From the NCBI GenBank assembly GCA_046729895.1, contig JBKPHP010000162.1, forward strand, positions 1 through 20,532: a DNA stretch of 20,532 bases, in the 5' to 3' direction. The notes under the pieces were generated by a model that was not told the origin of the DNA, did no database searches, and was given only the letters and a program-made list of their open reading frames with translations. The DNA comes from DASXBA01 sp046729895. Its GTDB lineage: Bacteria > Actinomycetota > Thermoleophilia > Solirubrobacterales > Thermoleophilaceae. Below, piece by piece: positions 1-7,586 of the stretch (its first letter is position 1; every line of letters starts with the position of its first letter). Made by a program: the position numbers and the translations under genes.

Positions 1-1
1 G

Positions 2-958
<957 letters not shown>

Positions 959-987
959 GCCTTTAGCTCCCGCTTAGGGCGCGGCCG

Positions 988-993
988 TAAGTT
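988..993 (+). promoter_or_regulatory. Putative -10 box (TAAGTT) of the sigma factor gene, leaderless type
   Basis: TAAGTT fits the actinobacterial TANNNT -10 consensus. It ends 7 bases before GTG 1001, so transcription would begin at or next to the start codon. No Shine-Dalgarno is visible before that GTG. The upstream TTG at 992 lies inside the box and could not be on such a transcript. I see no convincing -35. The call is inferred from spacing. Confidence 0.55.
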
Positions 994-1000
994 GGCCGCC

Positions 1001-1864
1001 GTGACGATCGACACCCTCAGCGAGCCCGCCCCGGACCCCACCGTGGACTCGCTCCAGCTCCTGCTTGACGGGATAGCCAAGACCCGGCTTCTCACCGCCG
1101 AGGAGGAGGTCGAGCTGTCCAAGCGCATCGAGCGGGGCGACCTCGCCGCCAAGAACCGCATGATCGAGGCCAACCTGCGCCTCGTCGTCTCCATCGCCAA
1201 GCGCTACCGCAACCAGGGCCTGCCCTTCCTCGACCTGATCCAAGAGGGCTCGATCGGGCTGGTTCGCGCCGTGGAGAAGTTCGATCACCGCAAGGGGTTC
1301 AAGTTCTCCACCTACGCGACCTGGTGGATCAGGCAGGCCATCTCCCGCGCCATTGCGGACAAGGCGCGGACGATCCGAATCCCGATTCACATCGACAACG
1401 TCTTGAAGAAGCTCGATGGCGCCCAGCGCAAGCTGGAAGCTACGGGCGACCGCGACCCGACGGTCGAGGAGATCGCCGCGCTCGCGGGGGTCGACCCCGA
1501 AGAGGCCGACCTGATCATGCGTGCCTCCCAGGCCCCGGTGTCGCTCGACAAGCCGGTAGGCGAAGACGCCGACGCCGCCCAGCTTGGTGACCTGATCCCG
1601 GACTCCGGCGCCGATTCCCCCTTCGACGTCGCGGCCGAGAACATGATGCACCGGGGCCTGCGGGAGGCGCTCGAGAACCTCTCCTACCGCGAGCGGCGAA
1701 TCATCGAGCTCCGTTGGGGGCTCGGGGACGAGCAGCCGCGCACGCTGGACGAGGTCGCCCGCGTGTTCGGCGTCACCCGTGAGCGCACCCGTCAAATAGA
1801 AGAAGGCGCCATCCGCAAGCTCGCCTCGCTCTCGGAAGCCCAGGCGCTTCGGTACGTAGCCTGA
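1001..1864 (+). CDS. RNA polymerase sigma-70 family factor, RpoD/SigA-like, compact
   Basis: This is a primary-type sigma-70 factor of 287 residues that directs RNA polymerase to -35/-10 promoters. Region 1.2 is at about residues 16-46 and region 2 at about 50-130, including the conserved GFKFSTYATWWIRQAISRAI stretch for -10 recognition and melting. Region 3 runs to about 205. Region 4 is at about 213-278, with the helix-turn-helix LDEVARVFGVTRERTRQIEE. The acidic region 1.1 of large RpoD proteins is absent, so the protein is short. Region 4.2 has RERTRQIE where RERIRQIE is usual. I chose GTG 1001 rather than TTG 992 because a -10 box covers the TTG. It may be the housekeeping sigma or a group 2 paralogue; the window cannot decide, so I give no symbol. 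Confidence 0.93.
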   Translation: MTIDTLSEPAPDPTVDSLQLLLDGIAKTRLLTAEEEVELSKRIERGDLAAKNRMIEANLRLVVSIAKRYRNQGLPFLDLIQEGSIGLVRAVEKFDHRKGFKFSTYATWWIRQAISRAIADKARTIRIPIHIDNVLKKLDGAQRKLEATGDRDPTVEEIAALAGVDPEEADLIMRASQAPVSLDKPVGEDADAAQLGDLIPDSGADSPFDVAAENMMHRGLREALENLSYRERRIIELRWGLGDEQPRTLDEVARVFGVTRERTRQIEEGAIRKLASLSEAQALRYVA

Positions 1865-1866
1865 GA

Positions 1867-1953
1867 CGGCTGGCAGCTGGCAGTGCGGCGGCTCCGCCGC
1901 CTGGAGCTGGCAGAGACTGCTGACCAACGCTCTACCAGCTGCCAGCCGCCAGC
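1867..1953 (+). repeat. Intergenic heptamer repeats (GCTGGCA family) forming a long inverted repeat
   Basis: The sigma/maoC spacer holds GCTGGCA at 1869-1875, 1876-1882 and 1906-1912, then the same family inverted as TACCAGC, TGCCAGC and CGCCAGC in tandem at 1933-1953. Together they make perfect 14-bp inverted arms (CGGCTGGCAGCTGG at 1867-1880, its complement at 1935-1948). Between them is a second perfect hairpin with 7-bp arms (1885-1891 and 1894-1900, 2-base spacer). There is no T-tract. The structure could end the sigma transcript, but its repeat nature suggests a small repetitive element. It shares the CTGGC core with the repeat at 15854-15880. Confidence 0.8.
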
Positions 1954-1959
1954 TGCATC

Positions 1960-1965
1960 TATATT
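1960..1965 (+). promoter_or_regulatory. Putative -10 box (TATATT) of the maoC pair, leaderless type
   Basis: TATATT is a near-consensus -10 hexamer in a very GC-rich context. It ends 7 bases before GTG 1973, and no Shine-Dalgarno lies between. This argues for GTG 1973 as the start and against the TTG-, GTG- or ATG-like codons farther upstream in the repeat-filled spacer. Confidence 0.65.
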
Positions 1966-1972
1966 CCCGGCC

Positions 1973-2395
1973 GTGACGACCAACGTCGGCAAGAAGTACG
2001 ACGCCGCAACCTTCGAGGTAGACGCCGATCGCATCAGGCGGTACGCCGACGCCGTTCACGAGGCGGGCGCGATCTACCACGATCCGGAGGCGGCCCGCCG
2101 GGCGGGCTTCCGTGACCTGGTGGCGCCTCCGATGTTCGCGGTCGTGTACTCGGCGCCGGCTCTGGGCCCGGCGATACTCGACACGGTCGGGGAGAGCTTG
2201 CCGCGTATGGTCCACGGCGGCCAGGAGTTCGTGTGGGGCGAGCCGGTGTGCGCCGGCGACACCATCACCACCGAGGCGTCGGTCAACGACGTCTACGAGA
2301 AGGACGGCAAGGTCTTCTACGTGTTCGAGTCGGTGTCGAAGAACCAGCGCGGCGAGGAGGTGGCGCGCGCAAGGTGGACGAACATCGTGCGATGA
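1973..2395 (+). CDS. MaoC/FAS1-like dehydratase N-type subunit (HadA-like)
   Basis: The 140-residue single hotdog-fold protein resembles the N-terminal MaoC dehydratase family and the HadA-type subunit of (3R)-hydroxyacyl-thioester dehydratases. Visible family features are the opening GKKYDAATFEVDADRIRRYA, the DLVAPPMFAVV segment and MVHGGQEFVWGEPVCAGDTI, a typical HadA stretch. It lacks the hydratase-2 motif (DPNPIH) of the next gene, matching HadAB-type heterodimers in which the partner supplies the catalytic residues. The reading frame stays open upstream to 1883, but those codons translate the repeat region, so GTG 1973 with its -10 box is preferred. Its stop overlaps the next start as ATGA. 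The substrate, whether fatty acid elongation or another acyl-thioester pathway, cannot be read from sequence. Confidence 0.85.
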   Translation: MTTNVGKKYDAATFEVDADRIRRYADAVHEAGAIYHDPEAARRAGFRDLVAPPMFAVVYSAPALGPAILDTVGESLPRMVHGGQEFVWGEPVCAGDTITTEASVNDVYEKDGKVFYVFESVSKNQRGEEVARARWTNIVR

Positions 2396-2775
2396 AGGCC
2401 GGCGACTCGATACCCGAGCTGAGGGTCACCCCGGACGCCGGGCTGACACGGCGCTACAAGGACGCCTCGGGCGATCCGAACCCGATCCACGTCGACGAGG
2501 AATTCGCCAAGAGCGTGGGTCTGCCGGGCGTGATCCTGCACGGCCTCTACACGATGGCCCAGGTGGCCCGGGCCAACACGGCCGCCGTCGGAGGTGACCC
2601 GCGGAAGCTCAAGCGCCTGTCGGTCCAGTTCCGCGGGATGGGCTTTCCCGAGCAGGAGATCACAGTGACCGGGACCGTCAAGGAGGAGCGGGACGGCAGC
2701 GTGGTCGTGGACACGGTCGCCGAGCAGGGCGGAAAGCCGATCATCCGCAACGCTGAGGCGGAACTGCGGCCCTGA
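2392..2775 (+). CDS. MaoC-like dehydratase catalytic subunit (HadB-like)
   Basis: The 127-residue hotdog-fold protein carries the R-specific hydratase/dehydratase signature at about residues 22-50: YKDASGDPNPIHVDEEFAK, then GLPGVILHGLYTMAQ. The Asp of GDPNPIH and the following His are the expected catalytic pair, so this is the active half of a heterodimer with the preceding gene. It starts at ATG 2392, overlapping the upstream stop by 4 bases, which implies translational coupling and roughly equal amounts of both subunits. In mycobacteria similar HadA/HadB pairs dehydrate 3-hydroxyacyl-ACP in FAS-II. That role is plausible but unproven here, because no other fatty-acid gene is in the window. 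Confidence 0.88.
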   Translation: MKAGDSIPELRVTPDAGLTRRYKDASGDPNPIHVDEEFAKSVGLPGVILHGLYTMAQVARANTAAVGGDPRKLKRLSVQFRGMGFPEQEITVTGTVKEERDGSVVVDTVAEQGGKPIIRNAEAELRP

Positions 2776-2779
2776 GGCA

Positions 2780-2785
2780 CAATCT
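2780..2785 (+). promoter_or_regulatory. Putative -10 box (CAATCT) of hrcA, leaderless type
   Basis: CAATCT keeps the two key -10 positions (A2 and T6) and ends exactly 7 bases before GTG 2793. An overlapping choice, CACAAT at 2778-2783, would be 9 bases away. No CIRCE-type inverted repeat (TTAGCACTC / GAGTGCTAA) is visible here, so HrcA autoregulation through CIRCE is not supported in this spacer. Confidence 0.45.
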
Positions 2786-2792
2786 AAGGGCC

Positions 2793-3818
2793 GTGGAGAT
2801 CACGCCCCGCCAGAGCTTCATCCTCAAGAAGGTCATCGAGGGCCACCTGGCGCTCAAGCAGCCGGTGGGCTCGAAGTGGATCGCCGACCAGGACGACATC
2901 CCCTGGGGCCCGTCCACCATCCGGGCTGAGCTGGCGCGGCTGGAGGAGGCCGGCCTCCTCGAGCATCCCCACACCTCCGCGGGCCGCGTCCCCACCGACA
3001 CGGGCTACCGCCACTACGTCGACCAGCTCCTCGCCGAGGGCCCCCTGCCGGTACCGCGCAAGGCAGTGGAGCTCACCGACATGCGCCGCGAGGTGGACGA
3101 GGCGATGCGGGCAACCACCGAGCAGCTGTCCCAGGTGACGAGCCTGCTCGCGCTGGTCAGCGCTCCGCCGATCGAGACGACGACGATCCGGCGGGTAGAG
3201 GTGCTCCTGCTCCAGCCCCAGGTCCTGATGATCGTGGTGATCACCTCCACCGGCGGCGTGACCAAGCGGGTGATCTCGTACGACGAGCCCGTGGACCCGG
3301 GCCTTGTCGGCTGGGCGGGCAGCTACCTGAACGAGCTGCTGGGCGGGATGGACGTGGGGGCGCGGATGGTCCACTCCAAGCTCGGCGACCCCGCGCTCGC
3401 CGAGGCCGAGCGCGGCTTCCTCGACACCCTCGCGCCCGTGTTCACCGAGCTCGAGGACACGGCCGGCGACACCCTCTTCGTTGACGGCGCGGCCCGCCTG
3501 CTCTCGGAGCACCGCTTCCAGGAGCTCCCTCAGCTCAGTGACCTCATGAACGTGCTGGAGCACCGGGTCGCGCTGCTCTCGCTGCTGCGCGAGTCGCTGG
3601 AGGAGCCCACCGTCTACCTGCGCATCGGCCACGAGAACCGGCGGCCCGAGCTCCACTCGCTGTCGATCGTCGCCGCGAACTACGGCGTTCCGCGCCGCAA
3701 CCTCGGCGCTGTCAGTGTCGTCGGTCCGATGCGTATGGACTATCCGCGAGCGATCATGGCGGTGCGGCAGGCCGCCTCCGAGCTCTCCCGCTTCGTCGCG
3801 GAGGTGTACGACGAATGA
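2793..3818 (+). CDS. hrcA: Heat-inducible transcription repressor HrcA
   Basis: HrcA represses heat-shock chaperone operons by binding CIRCE operators, and its activity is modulated by GroEL. The 341-residue protein has the family length. The N-terminal winged-helix domain (about 1-85) shows TPRQSFILKKVIEGHLALKQ, then GPSTIRAELARLEEAGLLE and HTSAGRVPTDTGYRHYVDQL, which are the family signatures. The dimerisation/GAF-like part follows, ending with the conserved IGHENRRPELHSLSIVAANY and GAVSVVGPMRMDYPRAI segments. It starts at GTG 2793 behind a -10-like box and ends in a 4-base ATGA overlap with dnaJ. No CIRCE element is visible in the window, so its targets must lie elsewhere. Identification is secure. 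Confidence 0.97.
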   Translation: MEITPRQSFILKKVIEGHLALKQPVGSKWIADQDDIPWGPSTIRAELARLEEAGLLEHPHTSAGRVPTDTGYRHYVDQLLAEGPLPVPRKAVELTDMRREVDEAMRATTEQLSQVTSLLALVSAPPIETTTIRRVEVLLLQPQVLMIVVITSTGGVTKRVISYDEPVDPGLVGWAGSYLNELLGGMDVGARMVHSKLGDPALAEAERGFLDTLAPVFTELEDTAGDTLFVDGAARLLSEHRFQELPQLSDLMNVLEHRVALLSLLRESLEEPTVYLRIGHENRRPELHSLSIVAANYGVPRRNLGAVSVVGPMRMDYPRAIMAVRQAASELSRFVAEVYDE

Positions 3819-4951
3819 GGCGTGACCCCTACGAGGTCCTGGGAGTCTCGCGGAACGCGGACGACACGGAGGTCAAGAAGGCGTTCCGGGCGCTTGCCCG
3901 CGAGCTGCACCCGGACGTGAACAAGCACGACCCGGAGGCCGAGGAGAAGTTCAAGGAGGCCGCGGACGCCTACGAGATCCTCTCGGACCCCGAGCGGCGG
4001 TCGGTGTACGACCGTTTCGGCTTCGAGGGCCTCGATTCGCGCGGCTACGCGCCCACCGCGCACGGCTTCGGCTCGTTCGCCGACATCTTCGACGCCTTCT
4101 TCGGCGGCGATCCCTTCTCGGCCTTCGGGCGCGGCGGCTTCGGGGCGGGGCCGGGACCCGCGCACGGAGGCGACGTTGCCGTGGAGGTGGCGGTCGGTCT
4201 CGCAGAGGCGGCCGCGGGAACGACCGTGGACGTCCAGTACGACGTGGTCGCCGCCTGCGAGCGCTGCGGCGGCGCGGGGGCCGAGCCGGGGACGCCCGTG
4301 GACGTGTGCGAGCGGTGCGGGGGCTCGGGCCAGCTGCGAGCGGTGACCCGCACCGCCTTCGGGCAGCTGGTCCGCACGCACCCCTGCGCCGCCTGCGGCG
4401 GGGACGGCAGGATCCCGCGCGAGCCCTGCTCGGCGTGCTCAGGCCGCGGTCAGCGCGCGGTGCGGAAGGCCCGCGACGTCGAGGTGCCGGCGGGGATTGC
4501 CGACGGGCAGCGGATCCGCCTCACCGGGCGTGGCCACGCCGGCGAGGGCGGGGGGCCTCCCGGCGACCTGTACGTGCTGGTGCGCGTGGCGGAGGATGAG
4601 CGCTTCGTACGAGACGGGAACGACCTGGTCACGGCCGTCGACGTGCCGGCGCCTGCCGCCGCCTTGGGCACGAGGGTCAAGGTCCCGACACTCGACGGTG
4701 AGCAGGAGGTCGACGTTCCGGCGGGCACGCAGCCCGGCACCGTGGTCAACCTGCGAGGCCGGGGCATGCCCGCGGTTGGCCGCGGCCGCCGGGGGGACCA
4801 GCTGGTGGTGCTGAACGTCGTGGTGCCTCGCAATCTCGAGCCCAGGCAGAGAGAGCTGCTGGAGGAGCTTCGCGCCTCGCTGACCGAGGAGAACCTGCGC
4901 GAGCCGAGCGACGATTCGCTGTTCGACAAGGTCAGGCGCGCGTTCCGCTGA
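3815..4951 (+). CDS. dnaJ: Chaperone protein DnaJ (Hsp40)
   Basis: DnaJ is the co-chaperone that delivers substrates to DnaK and stimulates its ATPase in the cytoplasm. The 378-residue protein has the full class I architecture. The J domain is at residues 4-70 with HPD at 32-34, and a Gly/Phe-rich linker is at about 80-118. Four zinc repeats follow: CERCGGAG (148-155), CERCGGSG (165-172), CAACGGDG (191-198) and CSACSGRG (205-212). The two C-terminal substrate-binding beta domains end near 345. ATG 3815 overlaps the hrcA stop by 4 bases, so the two are translationally coupled. dnaK and grpE are not in the window; hrcA-dnaJ without them is a common actinobacterial layout for a second DnaJ. Confidence 0.97.
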   Translation: MRRDPYEVLGVSRNADDTEVKKAFRALARELHPDVNKHDPEAEEKFKEAADAYEILSDPERRSVYDRFGFEGLDSRGYAPTAHGFGSFADIFDAFFGGDPFSAFGRGGFGAGPGPAHGGDVAVEVAVGLAEAAAGTTVDVQYDVVAACERCGGAGAEPGTPVDVCERCGGSGQLRAVTRTAFGQLVRTHPCAACGGDGRIPREPCSACSGRGQRAVRKARDVEVPAGIADGQRIRLTGRGHAGEGGGPPGDLYVLVRVAEDERFVRDGNDLVTAVDVPAPAAALGTRVKVPTLDGEQEVDVPAGTQPGTVVNLRGRGMPAVGRGRRGDQLVVLNVVVPRNLEPRQRELLEELRASLTEENLREPSDDSLFDKVRRAFR

Positions 4952-5751
4952 TCCGGCTCGCGGTCCGAGTGCCCGCCGAGGCCGCCGAGCTGGTCCTCGC
5001 GGAGCTGGTGGAGCTGGCACCGGGCGGCGTCGAGCAGGTCGACGGGCAGGGCTTCGTCGAATACGCGCTCTACGGGGCGCCGGGCGAGCTGCCGGACCTG
5101 CCAGCGGGCGAGGCGGAGGTGGCCGGGGTGCGCGTGCGCGTCGCGGGCCGCGAGGTGCCCGACGACTGGGCCGAGCGCTGGAAGCGCTTCCACGCACCGG
5201 CTCTGGTCCGGGGTCGTCTGTGGGTGCGCCCGCCTTGGGAGCAGGAGGCCGTTCGCCCGGGCGTCATCGACCTGGTGGTGGACCCCGGCCGGGCGTTCGG
5301 GACGGGCTCTCACCCCACGACTCGTCTCTGCCTCGAGCTGCTGCTGGAGGCCGAGCCGTCCGGCTCGTTCGCCGACCTCGGCTGCGGCTCCGGCGTTCTC
5401 GCCATCGCGGCGGCCAAGCTTGGCTTCGAGCCCGTGACCGCCGTCGACTCCGACCGTGGCGCCGTGGAGGCCACCCTCGCCAACGCCAGGGCGAATGGCG
5501 TCGCGCTCAGGCGGATAGAGCGGCTGAACCTGCGCGAGGAGCCGCCCCCCGAGGCGGAGACCATGGCCGCGAACCTGACGCGACCGCTGCTCCTAAGCGT
5601 CGCCGGGCAGATGGGCCGCGTGCCCCGGGCGCTCATCGTGTCGGGCCTGCTCGAGAACGAGGCGGACGGCATCGCGGCCGCCTTCGGGCGGCTTGCCGAG
5701 CGTCGCCGTGTCGTGGACCGGGGCTGGGCCGCGCTGCTGCTCGGCGGTTAG
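4951..5751 (+). CDS. prmA: Ribosomal protein L11 methyltransferase PrmA, probable AUC start
   Basis: PrmA is the SAM-dependent enzyme that methylates ribosomal protein L11. The methyltransferase domain shows the PrmA hallmark GRAFGTGSHPTTRLCLELL (about 114-132), the SAM motif ADLGCGSGVLAIAAAKLG (about 141-158), the acidic AVDSD and the family ANLTRPLLL near 207. The first canonical start is GTG 4969, but the family's first beta strand (IRLAVRV, compare E. coli WIQLKL) is encoded just upstream with no ATG, GTG or TTG. ATC 4951 shares its A with the dnaJ stop (TGATC), exactly like a TGATG overlap; CTG 4948 is the other option. The product would be 266 residues, or 260 from GTG 4969. Function is firm and the start is uncertain. 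Confidence 0.88.
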   Translation: MRLAVRVPAEAAELVLAELVELAPGGVEQVDGQGFVEYALYGAPGELPDLPAGEAEVAGVRVRVAGREVPDDWAERWKRFHAPALVRGRLWVRPPWEQEAVRPGVIDLVVDPGRAFGTGSHPTTRLCLELLLEAEPSGSFADLGCGSGVLAIAAAKLGFEPVTAVDSDRGAVEATLANARANGVALRRIERLNLREEPPPEAETMAANLTRPLLLSVAGQMGRVPRALIVSGLLENEADGIAAAFGRLAERRRVVDRGWAALLLGG

Positions 5752-5765
5752 CGCTCGACGAGCGC
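5751..5765. terminator. Short palindrome between convergent prmA and antiporter genes
   Basis: GCGCTCG at 5751-5757 and CGAGCGC at 5759-5765 form a perfect palindrome around one base; a 6-bp stem with a 3-base loop is the likely fold. It fills most of the 20-base gap between the prmA stop and the antiporter stop, where a bidirectional terminator is expected. No T-tract follows on either strand, so termination is only inferred. Confidence 0.4.
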
Positions 5766-5771
5766 CGGAGG

Positions 5772-7580
5772 TCAGCGGACCACCCGCTGCGAGAGTACGC
5801 CGGCCACCTCCTGCCACCAGGCCCGCGACTGCTCGTCGGCCGCCCGCCGGATTCGGTCGCGGCAATAGCGGAAGAGCTGCCGCGGCCCCCCCGCGGCCAC
5901 GACGCCCTCGCCGGTCACGGCGAGGCGGCCGTCCTCGAGCTGCACGAGCGCCCCGGGCTCGCCGTGCCGGATCCGCAGCGAGCGCAGCACGGGGACACCC
6001 TCGACGCGATTGGGTGAGCCCGGGTCGCCGAACTCGTCCTTCCAAGGCTGCACGCTGAAGATGGCTGCCCGGCCGTACATCGGGAGGACCGGATGCTCGG
6101 GCTCCCGCACCGGCCCGGACCGCCAGCGCTCGAAGAGTCCTTCCACCGCCGCACGCTCGCGCTGCCTAACGAGAATGTGGAGGCGGTCGCCCCCCTCGAT
6201 CTCGGTCGACCCGCGGGGCAGCAGCGCCTCGTCCCCGCGCACGATCACGCTGACCAGGGCCGTCCGCGGCAGCTGGAGCTCCCGCACCATGGCCCCTACC
6301 ACGGCGTCGCCTTCCGCCACCGGGAACTCGACGACCTCCGCGCCGAGCCGGCGGATGGTGCCGACCTCGAGGAGGGGGCGCGACAGCGCCGGCTCGTCCG
6401 TGGTGAGCTCGAGTCTCTTCGCGAGCGCCTCGAACGTGACGCCCTGGATCAGCGTGGACGTCAACACCACGAAGAAGACGATGTCGAAGAAGGGATCCGC
6501 GTTCGGGACGTGATCGATCACGGGGAAGGTCGCCAGCACGATCGGGACCGCACCACGCAGCCCAGCCCAGCCGAGCAGCACGGACTCCCGCAGCGAGAAG
6601 TGCGCCCAGATGGTGGCGCCCAGCGCCGCCAGCGGCCGCGCCAGGAACATCAGCACCGCGGCCACGAGCAGGGCGTCACCCGCGATCTCGTCGAAGCGGC
6701 TGGGGAAGACCAGCAGCCCGAGCGTGAAGAACAGCGCGATCTGGCTGACCCAAGCGAGCCCGTCGTGGAAGTCGGCCACGGTCCGCCGAGCGGGGATCTG
6801 GACGGTGCCGAGCACCAGGCCGGCGACGTACACGGCGAGGAAGCCGGAGCCATCGAGGCGGTCCGCGCCGCCGAAGGCGAGGGCGGCGGCTGCGATGGAG
6901 GCGACCGGGTAGAGGCCGATGGTGGCGAACCGCACGCGGCGGAAGCTCGTCGCCGCGGCTTGTCCGATGGCCAGTCCCACGGCGGCACCGATCGCCAGCT
7001 GCTTCACGCAGAGCCAGACCATGTCCAGGGCGCCGAAGTCCGGGTGCTGGATCGCCTCGATGAGCCCCAGCACCAGGACGATCGCCACCGGGTCGTTCAG
7101 CCCCGATTCCGCCTCCAGCACGCGTGCCAGCCGCCGTTCGATGCTCGAGCCACGGAGCACCGAGAACACGGCCGCGCCGTCGGTGGCCGCGACGATCGAG
7201 CCCAACAGCAGGCCCTGGAGCGTGCTGAGGTCGAGCAGCAACGCGGCGGCGAGCCCCACGATCGCCGCGGTGGCCGCCGTCCCGAGCGTGGCCAGCGATA
7301 GGCTCGGCCACACGACGGGTCGGATCTCGTCCCAGCCTGCGGCGAGGCCGCCCTCGAACAGGATCAGCGCCAGCGCGATCACGCCGATCGTCCGGGCCAG
7401 CTCGACGTCGTCGAGGCTGTGACCGAAGTCGATCAGGCCGAGCCCGTCCGAGCCGATCACCATCCCCAGGCCCAAGAACAGCACCAGGCCGGGGACCCGC
7501 AGCCTCCCGGCCACGAGCGAGGCGCCGATCCCAAGGGCGAGCAGCGCCCCCGCGACCAGGATCAGCGTGCCGTCGCTCAT
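5772..7580 (-). CDS. Potassium/proton (cation/H+) antiporter, CvrA/NhaP2 type
   Basis: The 602-residue inner-membrane CPA1-family antiporter exchanges K+ or Na+ for H+ and is linked to cell-volume and ion homeostasis. The N-terminal two thirds (about 1-390) is a run of hydrophobic helices with family stretches such as ILFEGGLAAGWDEIRPV, ATDGAAVFSVLRG and ESGLNDPVAIVLVLGLIEA. The Asp of GLNDPVA corresponds to the ion-binding aspartate of CPA1 exchangers. WAGLRGAVPIVLATFPV is also characteristic. A cytosolic TrkA-C-like domain lies at about 405-475, followed by a C-terminal domain of about 120 residues as in NhaP2/CvrA. It starts at ATG 7580, 6 bases after the HAD gene's stop, so the two form a minus-strand operon. 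Ion specificity cannot be assigned from sequence. Confidence 0.92.
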   Translation of the reverse strand: MSDGTLILVAGALLALGIGASLVAGRLRVPGLVLFLGLGMVIGSDGLGLIDFGHSLDDVELARTIGVIALALILFEGGLAAGWDEIRPVVWPSLSLATLGTAATAAIVGLAAALLLDLSTLQGLLLGSIVAATDGAAVFSVLRGSSIERRLARVLEAESGLNDPVAIVLVLGLIEAIQHPDFGALDMVWLCVKQLAIGAAVGLAIGQAAATSFRRVRFATIGLYPVASIAAAALAFGGADRLDGSGFLAVYVAGLVLGTVQIPARRTVADFHDGLAWVSQIALFFTLGLLVFPSRFDEIAGDALLVAAVLMFLARPLAALGATIWAHFSLRESVLLGWAGLRGAVPIVLATFPVIDHVPNADPFFDIVFFVVLTSTLIQGVTFEALAKRLELTTDEPALSRPLLEVGTIRRLGAEVVEFPVAEGDAVVGAMVRELQLPRTALVSVIVRGDEALLPRGSTEIEGGDRLHILVRQRERAAVEGLFERWRSGPVREPEHPVLPMYGRAAIFSVQPWKDEFGDPGSPNRVEGVPVLRSLRIRHGEPGALVQLEDGRLAVTGEGVVAAGGPRQLFRYCRDRIRRAADEQSRAWWQEVAGVLSQRVVR

Positions 7581-7586
7581 CCGCCG

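Noticed and set aside
992..1000. TTG 992 as start of the sigma factor
   Set aside because: It lies in the putative -10 box, so a leaderless transcript from it would not include this codon; GTG 1001 fits better.
974..2215. Long minus-strand open frame across the sigma factor gene
   Set aside because: Antisense shadow of a high-GC coding region; the translation has no recognisable motifs and spans the sigma, spacer and maoC genes.
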